Of a stretch of DNA of 47,755 bases, positions 41,301 to 47,755 are shown piece after piece. The DNA comes from Candidatus Parcubacteria bacterium. Lineage in GTDB: Bacteria; Patescibacteriota; Minisyncoccia; UBA9983. A model generated the notes under the pieces. That model did not search any database. It saw only the letters and a program-made list of their open reading frames with translations, and was not told the origin of the DNA. The position numbers and the translations under genes were made by a program. Position 1 is the stretch's first letter. Each line of letters begins with the position of its first letter. The stretch spans positions 1 through 47,755 of the forward strand of contig QZIU01000017.1 of assembly GCA_003599625.1 (NCBI GenBank), read 5' to 3'.

Positions 41301-41985
41301 AATCATCCAGATCGATGGATCTAAAAATATTATAAATAGCTTCCGCGCCTGTCTCAGCTTCGAAAATTTCGCCGTACTTCATGCTCAAATTGTAGTACTC
41401 CAGCTCGGTGAGCACCCTGTACAAAACCAGCGAGTCCAGCTCCGACTTGGCCTTGAGCATGGAACTTTTGAGAGCGTCTTTTTCTTCTTTTGTCTGGACA
41501 TCCTTAAGCTTCCCCTTGTATTCGACGTCCAGGGCTTTATAAGCGGCCGCTTTTTCCCCGTCTATCACTTTGGTGATTATATACCCGGCGAAATAGATGA
41601 CCTTATCCAAGTCGGTTGACTTTATATCCAAAAGCATCCCTATCCTTGACGGCGCTCCCTTGAGGAACCAGATGTGCGAAACTGGCGCTGCCAGAGCGAT
41701 ATGGCCCATCCTTTCCCTTCGGACGATGGAATTCGTCACTTCGACGCCGCACTTCTCGCAAACGATGCCTTTATATCTGATCCTTTTGTATTTGCCGCAG
41801 TAACACTCGAAATCTTTTTCCGGCCCGAATATCCTCTCGCAAAAGAGACCGTTACGCTCCGGTCTTTGGGTTCGGTAGTTGATAGTTTCCGGCTTCGTCA
41901 CTTCTCCGTGAGACCAGGACAATATCCTCTCGGGAGAAGCGAGCTTGAGAACTATCGACTCAAAATCTGTTACTTTTGTATCCAT
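38353..41985 (-). CDS. rpoC: RNA polymerase beta' subunit
   Basis: This 1210-residue subunit carries the polymerase active site. The N-terminal zinc site CYCGKYKRIRYKGIVCEKCG (about 61-80), the clamp text RMGHIALAAPVSHIWF, the active-site NADFDGDQMAVHVPL with three Asp residues, the trigger-loop region MTGMKGLMVNPAGKIIDFPV, and the second zinc site CQAKRGICKKC are all visible. It is shorter than the E. coli protein (about 1400), lacking its lineage-specific insertions. The start is 28 bases after the rpoB stop, so rpoB and rpoC are co-transcribed. dnaG follows downstream. Confidence 0.98.
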   Translation of the reverse strand: MDTKVTDFESIVLKLASPERILSWSHGEVTKPETINYRTQRPERNGLFCERIFGPEKDFECYCGKYKRIRYKGIVCEKCGVEVTNSIVRRERMGHIALAAPVSHIWFLKGAPSRIGMLLDIKSTDLDKVIYFAGYIITKVIDGEKAAAYKALDVEYKGKLKDVQTKEEKDALKSSMLKAKSELDSLVLYRVLTELEYYNLSMKYGEIFEAETGAEAIYNIFRSIDLDDFRKKLEPQLQAATGQDKLKYVARINLLKSMKSAAIRPEWMFLTTLPVIPPSLRPMVALDGGRHATSDLNDLYRRVINRNNRLKKLVEIKAPEVICRNEKRILQEAVDALIDNTMRKGQNLAMAQGQRRPLKSLAEMLKGKPGRFRQNLLGKRVDYSGRSVIVVGPDLKMSQCGLPKHMALELFRPFVIAELIKREIAYNIRGAGKLIDEKIPEVWAILEEIIKDKRVLLNRAPSLHRLSIQAFQPVLIEGNAIQLHPMVCHAFNADFDGDQMAVHVPLGEEAQAEARDIIASVKNLLKPGSGDPVVDPSQDMVLGCYWLTGVKEGAQGEGNYYSDPADAILANDFGKTDIRAKIKIQSNEATKYKGEGGFLETTVGRLLFNGILPEDFPYINEELGKKALSKLVAQLIEKYGIDATPDILDKIKEFGFKYATASGISWGYQDVRIPVKKGEILAQAEKEANEIKNQYQEGLLTDSERYNKVIEIWQGAKNKIEELVPGAIDKMGPIYAMISSAARGTLSQLAQMTGMKGLMVNPAGKIIDFPVRSSYKEGLGILEYFITTHGARKGEADTALKTSKAGYLTRRLIDVSHDVVIGEEDCGEKEGITISRKRVESYGKKFSARIFGRTLVSSAGTLKKGHLLSVTDAKRLEADPEIEEVKIFSPITCQAKRGICKKCYGYDLGTNKEINIGEAVGIVAAQAVGEPGTQLTMKTFHKGGIAVGGDITMGLPRIEEIFELRNPKNPAVVCDVDGEIIDIESVTEGPEAKTADKVITVLIERETAKGKEESKKFYIPFARFITVKKGDKIKQGDVLTDGSLNIKEYFAIAGKDKTQEYILKEVDKVYAMQGATINEKHIEVIIRQMFSRFKVLDVGETDLNLGELADARKITEANEKAEQDGKPSATVEQIVMPIAKVALSTASFLSAASFQDTARVLIKTAVVGGEDKLRGLKENVIVGRLIPAGTGFRREYVKEEEVIESESKGE

Positions 41986-42013
41986 AAGTTAAGGTTGTAG
42001 GTTTTTTTAATTT

Positions 42014-45000
42014 TTAAGCTTTTCCCTTCTCCTTCATTCCCTTAAGGTCTATATCCAGCGCCAGGCCTCTTAATTCGCTGATCAACACATGGAACGAGGC
42101 CGGCAAATGAGGACTCTTGAACTTCTCTCCCCTGATGATGGAATTGTAAGCCGCCGCCCTTCCCACGATGTCGTCCGATTTTATCGTAAGCATTTCCTGC
42201 AGCGTGTGCGCCGCGCCATAACCTTCGAGGGCCCAGACTTCCATTTCTCCGAATCTCTGCCCTCCGCCTTGCGCCTTGCCGCCAAGAGGCTGCTGGGTGA
42301 TAAGGGAATAAGGACCGATCGATCTCATATGAATCTTGTCCTCGACCATGTGATCAAGCTTCATCATGTAAATTTGTCCGACCGTGACCTTCTGATCGAA
42401 TGATTCTCCGGTTCGTCCGTCGTGCAGCTTCACTTTGCCGTCTTCCGATATGCCGGCTTTCTTCAATTCTTCTTTGATCTCCTCTTCCGTGGCTCCGTGG
42501 AATCCCGGGGTTACCGCGTGATAACCGAGCTTCTCCGCGGCCCATCCGAGATGCGTCTCCAGAAGCTGTCCGATGTTCATACGGGAAGCGATGCCAAGCG
42601 GGTTAAGAATGATGTCCACCGGCGTTCCATCCTCTAGATACGGCATATCTTCCACAGGCAAGATCTTGGAAATGACACCTTTGTTTCCGTGCCTTCCGGC
42701 CAATTTATCCCCGACGGAAATCTTTCTGAGTTTGGCTATTTCGACGTAAACTTGTTTGATTATTCCAGGCTCGAGTTTATCTCCCAGATCTCTCGAGAAA
42801 ATTTTGATGCCGATCACTCTTCCCTGCTTGCCGTGATCAAGCCTCAGGGAACTGTCTTTAACGTCTCTGGCTCTTTCGCCGAAGATCGATCGAAGCAATC
42901 TTTCCTCCGGTGTCAACTCCACCTCTCCTTTTGGAGAAATTTTTCCCACCAGGATATCGTCGGCTCTCACTTCCGCTCCGATTCGCACAATACCGTCTTC
43001 ATCAAGATCCTTCAATTTTTCTTCGCCGACATTCGGGATATCGTATGTGGTTATTTCCGGTCCAAGCTTTGTGTCTCTGATGTTTATGGAAAATTCCTCG
43101 ACATGCACAGAGGTAAATTTGTCATCCCGCACCAATTTTTCCGAGATGATTATGGCATCTTCGAAGTTGGCTCCTTTCCAGGAAAGAAAGGCCACCAAAA
43201 CATTTTGACCCAAGGCCATTCTTCCGGCCTCGCTGGAATAATTATCCGCCAAAACATCGCCTTTCTTGATGTTGTCGCCAACATTGACCGATGGCCTGTG
43301 ATGAATGGCCGTCAGGGCGTTTGACCTCAAAAATGTCGCCAGGTTGTATGTTCTCTTTTTCTTCGCGTCCTCCTTAATGATTATTTTGTTGGCATCCGCG
43401 TACTCTACGACACCGTCATTCTCCGCGAGTATCATCCTGCCTACATCTCTGGCGGCGCGCGCTTCCATGCCGGTTCCCACCAAAGGAGCTTCCGGCTTGA
43501 TGCAGGGCACTCCCTGCTTTTGCATGTTCGAACCCATCAAGGCTCTGGTCGCGTCGTCGTGGTCAAGGAACGGAATCATGCTGGTGGCCACGCTGTAAGC
43601 CTGGTTGGCCGACATGTCCATGAAATGAACATCCTGTTTGGCCACCAAACCCGGTTGCGACATGACCCTGGCTTCCACTTCTTCGTCCAAAAGTTCTCCC
43701 GTCTTGAGGTCTATTTTAACCTCGGCATGCGCGATGTTATACCTGGACTCATCCAGGGCGTTGAGATAAGCGATTTCGTCGGTAACTTTGCCGTCCTTTA
43801 CTTTTCTGTATGGGGTCTCAAGAATGCCGAATTCGTTGAGTCTGGCGTGAATGGCCAGATGCACGACCAAACCGATGTTCGGACCTTCCGGGGTCTGAAT
43901 GGGACAAATTCTTCCGTAATGGGAAGGGTGCACGTCTCTAACCTCGAAGCCGGCTCTTTCCCTGGTCAAGCCGCCCGGCCCGAGAGCGGAAAGCCTTCTC
44001 AGGTGCTCCATTTCGTCCAAAGTGTTCTTCTGGCTCATGAACTGCGAAAGCTGGTTTGTCGTAAAGAAATCCCGCACAGCCGTCATGAACGGCCTGCTGT
44101 TGACGATAAGAGCGGGTACCAATGTCGCGGGGTCGGCCGTAGACATCCTGTCCTGGATGTTTCGCTTCATCTTGGCCATGTTGGCTCTCAATTTCTGCTG
44201 CAAAAGTTCTCCCACGCCCCTTATTCTTCTGTTGCCGAGATGATCGATGTCATCGGGCTGCGCCAAGGGATTATTGTTGAGTTCTATTACCTTGGTAATA
44301 ATGCCGATAAGATCGTCGAGCTTGATGACTCGCGGTTCGGACCTGATCTTGTCCACCGGCTTGCCCAATCGGCTGTTTAATTTATATCGGCCGATGAGAG
44401 ACAGGTCGTATCGCTCCGCTTCGAAAATGCCGTCGATGTAATTTTTGCTGTTCTCAAAACCAAGCATGTCGATAGGCTCGCCCGGTCTGAGTCTTTTGTA
44501 CAATTCCATGTAAGACTCCTGCAAAGTTTTGGCCGAATCCTTCTCAAGCGTTTTCTTGATGAAAGGAACCTGCCCTTTGTCCACGTCGCTGAAAGCGGCT
44601 TGAATATCTTCATTGCTCTTCAGACCGAAGATCCTTAAAATTGACGAGACGGGGATCTTTCTTTTATTGTCGATCCTGGCGTAAATGACTCCGTCCGCTT
44701 CGGTTTCTATTTCCATCCAGATGCCTCTCGAAGGAATGATCTTCGAACCGAAGAATTTCTTGCCCTTTATCAGATTGGCGTTGAATTGAACTCCGAACGA
44801 TCTGGCCAGCTGCGGGACAACCACTCTTTCCACTCCATTTATGATAAAGGTTCCGCGGGTCGTCATTACCGGAAAGTCGGCAAAGAAGATCTCCTGCTCT
44901 TTTGCCTGACCGAGTTCTTTGTTAGTCAACTTGAGTCTCACCTTAAGGGGAGCTTCGAGCGTGAGATTCTTGGCTCTCGCCATGAACTCGTCGCTCTTCG

Positions 45001-45193
45001 ACTCTTCCAAAGTGTACCCTAGAAATTCCAGGGTAAACTTTTTCTGAGAGTAATCGTTTATCGGAGAAAATTCCTGAAACAATTCCTGAAGGCCTTCGGT
45101 TATAAGCCATTGGAAAGAGTCAGTGTGCATCTTCACCAGGTTGGGAAGCTGAGAGGCCGGTTCTTTAAGTTTAGCGAAAGATTTTATATTCAT
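42014..45193 (-). CDS. rpoB: RNA polymerase beta subunit
   Basis: The 1059-residue beta subunit has the expected landmarks: the rifampicin region (FFTTNQLSQFMSQKNTLDEMEHLRRLSALGPGGLTRERAG), HPSHYGRICPIQTPEGPNIGL, the GRKGNKG-like GDKLAGRHGNKGVISKI, the MNIGQLLETHLG segment, and GGKAQGGGQRFGEMEVWALEGYG near the C-terminus. It is shorter than the E. coli subunit (1342) because lineage insertions are absent. A promoter with TTGACA and TACAAT lies about 180 bases upstream, leaving a long leader. Beta and beta' genes form one operon here. Confidence 0.98.
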   Translation of the reverse strand: MNIKSFAKLKEPASQLPNLVKMHTDSFQWLITEGLQELFQEFSPINDYSQKKFTLEFLGYTLEESKSDEFMARAKNLTLEAPLKVRLKLTNKELGQAKEQEIFFADFPVMTTRGTFIINGVERVVVPQLARSFGVQFNANLIKGKKFFGSKIIPSRGIWMEIETEADGVIYARIDNKRKIPVSSILRIFGLKSNEDIQAAFSDVDKGQVPFIKKTLEKDSAKTLQESYMELYKRLRPGEPIDMLGFENSKNYIDGIFEAERYDLSLIGRYKLNSRLGKPVDKIRSEPRVIKLDDLIGIITKVIELNNNPLAQPDDIDHLGNRRIRGVGELLQQKLRANMAKMKRNIQDRMSTADPATLVPALIVNSRPFMTAVRDFFTTNQLSQFMSQKNTLDEMEHLRRLSALGPGGLTRERAGFEVRDVHPSHYGRICPIQTPEGPNIGLVVHLAIHARLNEFGILETPYRKVKDGKVTDEIAYLNALDESRYNIAHAEVKIDLKTGELLDEEVEARVMSQPGLVAKQDVHFMDMSANQAYSVATSMIPFLDHDDATRALMGSNMQKQGVPCIKPEAPLVGTGMEARAARDVGRMILAENDGVVEYADANKIIIKEDAKKKRTYNLATFLRSNALTAIHHRPSVNVGDNIKKGDVLADNYSSEAGRMALGQNVLVAFLSWKGANFEDAIIISEKLVRDDKFTSVHVEEFSINIRDTKLGPEITTYDIPNVGEEKLKDLDEDGIVRIGAEVRADDILVGKISPKGEVELTPEERLLRSIFGERARDVKDSSLRLDHGKQGRVIGIKIFSRDLGDKLEPGIIKQVYVEIAKLRKISVGDKLAGRHGNKGVISKILPVEDMPYLEDGTPVDIILNPLGIASRMNIGQLLETHLGWAAEKLGYHAVTPGFHGATEEEIKEELKKAGISEDGKVKLHDGRTGESFDQKVTVGQIYMMKLDHMVEDKIHMRSIGPYSLITQQPLGGKAQGGGQRFGEMEVWALEGYGAAHTLQEMLTIKSDDIVGRAAAYNSIIRGEKFKSPHLPASFHVLISELRGLALDIDLKGMKEKGKA

Positions 45194-45373
45194 TATTTTT
45201 TAATTATTAATAAATTAGAACGACCGTTTAAATTTTAAAAAACAAAAAATCAAAAAACCCCGGTTTTCAAAAAGGGCTTCGAATTTAAAAATTTAATTTA
45301 ACAATTTCACCACGTAAATAATAAAACCCTACCATTAATAAGGATTTTTATGAAATTTTATGCAATTAGGTCT

Positions 45374-45401
45374 ATTGTAATGATAATTTAACGGCTGTCA
45401 A
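45374..45401 (-). promoter_or_regulatory. Promoter of the rpoB-rpoC operon
   Basis: On the minus strand there is a perfect TTGACA (45396-45401), a 16-base spacer and TACAAT (45374-45379). Transcription would start near 45367, giving a leader of about 175 bases before the rpoB ATG at 45193. The leader (45194-45367) has no gene; it contains a small AAAAC/GTTTT hairpin with T-runs at about 45230-45260 that could attenuate transcription. Confidence 0.7.
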
Positions 45402-45440
45402 ATGGGTTTCGCCAGATCCATAAAAACCGGATTGCCAGAT

Positions 45441-45476
45441 AGCAAAATCTCTCCGCCTGGGCGGAGAGATTTTGCT
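45441..45476 (-). terminator. Terminator after the peptidoglycan-binding protein gene
   Basis: A perfect 16-bp stem (AGCAAAATCTCTCCGC with GCGGAGAGATTTTGCT) has the loop CTGG. It lies about 30 bases beyond the stop of the gene ending at 45508 and before the rpoB promoter. There is no long T-run after the stem, but A/T pairs form its base. Confidence 0.65.
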
Positions 45477-45507
45477 TGCTATTTGCCTTTTGCTTAAGCT
45501 AACCAAT

Positions 45508-46452
45508 TTACTGGCCAAGTTTGGCTTGTAAAGCCTTCACTTGCTCCAATAATTGATTGATGAGCTGCTGAAGAGCTTGGACTTGCTGCTGTTTGGATGA
45601 CTCGGAAAGCGCGGTTGAGCCTGATGAAGCATGCGCCGAAACTGTCGAGGAGCCATAAACCTCCATGATCTTCTTTCTTGTCGCCGGACCGACGAAGCCG
45701 ACCGGATCTATGCCGTATTTCTTTTGAAATCTGATGACGGCATTTCTGGTGGCCGGGCCGTAATATCCGGTGGCCAAGCCTTCCGGATATATGGTCTTAT
45801 CCACGGCCAATGCCTGTTGGAGAGCCTTGACCTCGCCATCCTTCATGCCGTACTTCAATTGTTTGGTAAGAGTAAGTCCGGACGTCGCCCCGCTAACAGC
45901 GGAAGAGGTGGTTTGGGCTGCTTGCGTTCCGGAAGTTTGGGCAGCTACGCTTGAGGCGGAACTTGTCTGCTGCGAAGCAGATGATACGGACGAAGCGGAA
46001 GCTGTGCCTGGAATAACGGTATAAACAGGAGTCGGAACTGCGGATCCCCCGCCACCGCCGCCGCCGACTGATCCCGGAGAACCGCCGCCCGGAAGAGCGC
46101 AAGTGGATGTGGACGGAGTTACCGTTACCGTCGTAGCCGAACCGGAAGACATCGAGAGTGTTATCTCAGACTGCTGGCTGGTGCAAGTGGAAGAAGTCGT
46201 GTATGTATTCGGGCTGGCGGTCAAAGCCTTTCGGTCAGCGGAAGTAACTTTGATCGAGGCTCCCGCCGAAAGAACGACGGAGAAGTTGGTATCATTAACG
46301 GTTATAGAGTCCAAAGTGGCGTCTCCGCTTACGACCAAACTTATTCCATTTACGCTTATTGTCGTCGAATCGCCCACCGTCACATCCAGAGCGGCGAAGG
46401 CCAAAACCGGAGTGATCAGGAAAGATAGCAGAATCGTTAAATAAGTTTTCAT
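45508..46452 (-). CDS. Secreted peptidoglycan-binding protein with Ser/Gly linker
   Basis: The 314-residue product has a signal sequence (TYLTILLSFLITPVLAFA), then a beta-rich domain (about 20-120, LDVTVGDSTTISVNGISLVV and on) with two Cys in STCTSQQSE and STCALPGG. A glycine run, a Ser/Ala/Thr linker and a peptidoglycan-binding-like domain follow (about 200-265: YGMKDGEVKALQQALAVDK, YPEGLATGYYGPATRNAVI, FQKKYGIDPVGFVGPATRKK). It ends with a Gln/Leu-rich coiled coil (VQALQQLINQLLEQVKALQ). It is related to the protein at 9178-9936 in its wall-binding domain. It probably sits at the cell surface beside the repeat protein encoded upstream. Confidence 0.88.
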   Translation of the reverse strand: MKTYLTILLSFLITPVLAFAALDVTVGDSTTISVNGISLVVSGDATLDSITVNDTNFSVVLSAGASIKVTSADRKALTASPNTYTTSSTCTSQQSEITLSMSSGSATTVTVTPSTSTCALPGGGSPGSVGGGGGGGSAVPTPVYTVIPGTASASSVSSASQQTSSASSVAAQTSGTQAAQTTSSAVSGATSGLTLTKQLKYGMKDGEVKALQQALAVDKTIYPEGLATGYYGPATRNAVIRFQKKYGIDPVGFVGPATRKKIMEVYGSSTVSAHASSGSTALSESSKQQQVQALQQLINQLLEQVKALQAKLGQ

Positions 46453-46472
46453 AATTTTAATTGATTAAAGAA

Positions 46473-47453
46473 TTATCGAACCGCCCAGAAATTGATGGAA
46501 GTGCCGCCCAGCGTCCCGTCGGCCGCGCCGTCAAGTCCGGTGTTCAAGACTCGGAGATTGATGGTGCTGACTCCCGTCGTTGAAGCGGCCTGGATAACGA
46601 ACATGCTGTCAAAAGAGCTGGTGGCTTGCACGAATACTCGGTCCCCGGCAACCAAAGCTCCGGCCGGTTCCGTCGTGCAATCAAAGAATTTCGTTGTTGA
46701 AGCGGTAAAAGACGTCACATCGGCAAAAGAACAATAACCGAAGACCATGCCGTTGATCGTCGGCGCGGCCGGCTCGTCTCCAACCTTAATTGCGGAGGTG
46801 CTGGCGGTGCCAAGAATTTTGATCGTATCGCTCGCTCCGCCGATGGCTATTTCGCCATTTGTGGCGTTTGTGATCGTTTCGCCATTCAACAAAGTAATAG
46901 ATGTGGTTGACGCTATCCCGCCAAGCTGGATCACTCCGTCCGTGGTATTGCTTATTACTTCTCCGTTGAGAAGGGTAAGCGAAGTCGTGGTCGCGCCGCC
47001 AAGAAGAGTGGCTAAACCGGTAAGGGTTGAAGCGCCGGAAACGGTCAACGCGCCCGTAAGGGCTATTGTGCCGTCAGTCGCGTTAGTGATAGTTTCCCCG
47101 TTAAGAAGTGTTATCGAGGTTGTTGACGCTATTCCGCCGAGCTGAATGACGCCATTTGTCGAGTTACTGATAACTTCTCCATTGAGAAGCGTCAGTGTGG
47201 TAGTAGTCGCCCCGCCAAGGAATGTGGCTAAACCGGTTACTCCTAGAGTCGAGGAAAGAGTCGCCGCGCCGGTAACATCAAGAGTAGAGCTAAGAGTTGC
47301 CGCTCCGGTCAAGGTGCTGGCTCCCGTCACGCTCAACGTCCCGCCCGTCGAGATGTTCGTGCTGATCGTCGTCGCCGCGTAAGTGACGGCGAATATGAAG
47401 ACGAATGAGACGAACACCGACAAGGCTATGGAAAAAATTTTATTGCCTTTCAT
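46473..47453 (-). CDS. Secreted surface protein with internal repeats
   Basis: The 326-residue product has a signal sequence (IFSIALSVFVSFVFIFAVTYA) followed by Thr-, Ser-, Gly- and Leu-rich repeats. First come short units like ATLSSTLDVTGA. Then come four units of about 25 residues built on TLLNGEVISNSTNGVIQLGG or SITLLNGETITNATDG, arranged as two pairs, so a larger duplication is also seen. A non-repetitive C-terminal domain (about 215-326) has two Cys and ends NFWAVR. The repeats suggest a beta-solenoid or fibre stalk, like tail fibres or surface adhesins. I do not recognise a named family. It lies 20 bases before the peptidoglycan-binding protein gene and is probably in its operon. Confidence 0.82.
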   Translation of the reverse strand: MKGNKIFSIALSVFVSFVFIFAVTYAATTISTNISTGGTLSVTGASTLTGAATLSSTLDVTGAATLSSTLGVTGLATFLGGATTTTLTLLNGEVISNSTNGVIQLGGIASTTSITLLNGETITNATDGTIALTGALTVSGASTLTGLATLLGGATTTSLTLLNGEVISNTTDGVIQLGGIASTTSITLLNGETITNATNGEIAIGGASDTIKILGTASTSAIKVGDEPAAPTINGMVFGYCSFADVTSFTASTTKFFDCTTEPAGALVAGDRVFVQATSSFDSMFVIQAASTTGVSTINLRVLNTGLDGAADGTLGGTSINFWAVR

Positions 47454-47755
47454 GAAAATATTTATCTTTAAAAACTTTACAAAATAATACTAAAATAATA
47501 ATTCGACACTTAAGCTTGCGCTTAGTTACCTTTATTGTACTCCGGTTGTTGTAGGGTGCAAATTTACACCTTGTGCATAACTTCCGCAAATTCCAACCCT
47601 GCGGCCTGCCGGTAGGCAGGATTGGCTGAACGACCAACGGATATCGCGTCGTTTGGCTGTCAAAGCAAAATAGAAATGTCATAGTTCGAGCAATTTAGAA
47701 ATGTCATACTTGACTGATTTCTAATTTGATTTTTTAATAAATTCCGACCGTTTGA
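47454..47755. other. Non-coding right end with hairpin remnant
   Basis: No supported gene is seen in these 302 bases. They hold the likely promoter of the repeat-protein operon (AT-rich, 47454-47510), and a type 4-like hairpin at about 47593-47625 with CCTGCC/GGCAGG and CCAA/TTGG pairings. Beyond 47671 lie two direct repeats described separately. Confidence 0.5.
47671..47755. mobile_element. Possible insertion sequence end at the window edge
   Basis: TAGAAATGTCATA occurs twice, at 47671 and 47696, 25 bases apart. On the other strand the words read TATGACATTTCTA. Closely spaced subterminal repeats of this kind are typical of transposase-binding ends in some insertion sequences (IS481-like elements come to mind from memory, unverified). 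No transposase is in the window; it would lie to the right. Confidence 0.3.

Noticed and set aside
43520-44380. Plus-strand open frame of 286 codons opposite rpoB
   Set aside because: Shadow of the conserved RpoB frame with no family resemblance.

Overview
The window looks like part of a reduced-genome bacterium of the Candidate Phyla Radiation (Patescibacteria), most likely a Parcubacteria-type lineage. This placement is inferred from gene content and style, because no rRNA is present. The signs are shortened core proteins (UvrA, UvrB, UvrC, RpoB, RpoC), secreted Ser-rich proteins with peptidoglycan-binding domains, an RRM protein, a NirK-like cupredoxin, and many small palindromic repeats between and inside genes. 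Almost all genes lie on the minus strand and there is no rRNA, CRISPR array or transposase gene.

Layout from left to right. 1-0.7 kb: tRNA-Trp, a tRNA-like fragment, rpmG and tRNA-Tyr. 0.8-8.5 kb: clpB, an HtrA protease, iscU, iscS and gatB. 8.6-9.9 kb: two secreted Ser-rich proteins. 10-10.9 kb: a plus-strand island with tRNA-Pro, a 32-residue membrane peptide and a lipoprotein. 11.1-17.7 kb: a nucleotide-excision-repair cluster read uvrB-tatD-uvrA-uvrC. 18-21.9 kb: a DnaQ-like exonuclease, TspO, Lon and a DUF1059 protein. 22-28.8 kb: an exopolysaccharide operon (sugar-nucleotide dehydrogenase, GT2 synthase, two polysaccharide deacetylases, one LamG-like protein). 29-32 kb: a cupin, a flavin oxidoreductase, a NirK-like copper protein coupled to YbaB, and an RRM protein. 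32.7-33.8 kb: SIMPL and DUF167 proteins on the plus strand. 33.8-45.2 kb: tgt, rpoD, dnaG, rpoC and rpoB, with a good promoter before rpoB. 45.5-47.5 kb: two secreted surface proteins. The right edge carries short direct repeats that may be a transposon end.

The most unusual signal is a set of hairpin repeats that share an inner core while the outer arms differ between copies and stay complementary within each copy. Copies lie between genes and also in frame inside essential genes: iscS (two insertions), gatB, tgt and, as smaller pieces, tatD and dnaG. The best pair (6497-6574 in iscS, 7811-7888 in gatB) has an identical 43-base core and perfect 17-bp arms that differ at 7 positions, all 7 compensated. 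This resembles Rickettsia palindromic elements in being tolerated inside proteins. The constant-core, variable-arm architecture deserves separate study.

Two further points stand out. UvrB and UvrC both appear to lack the UVR segment through which they normally touch each other. UvrB ends inside the first codons of tatD.
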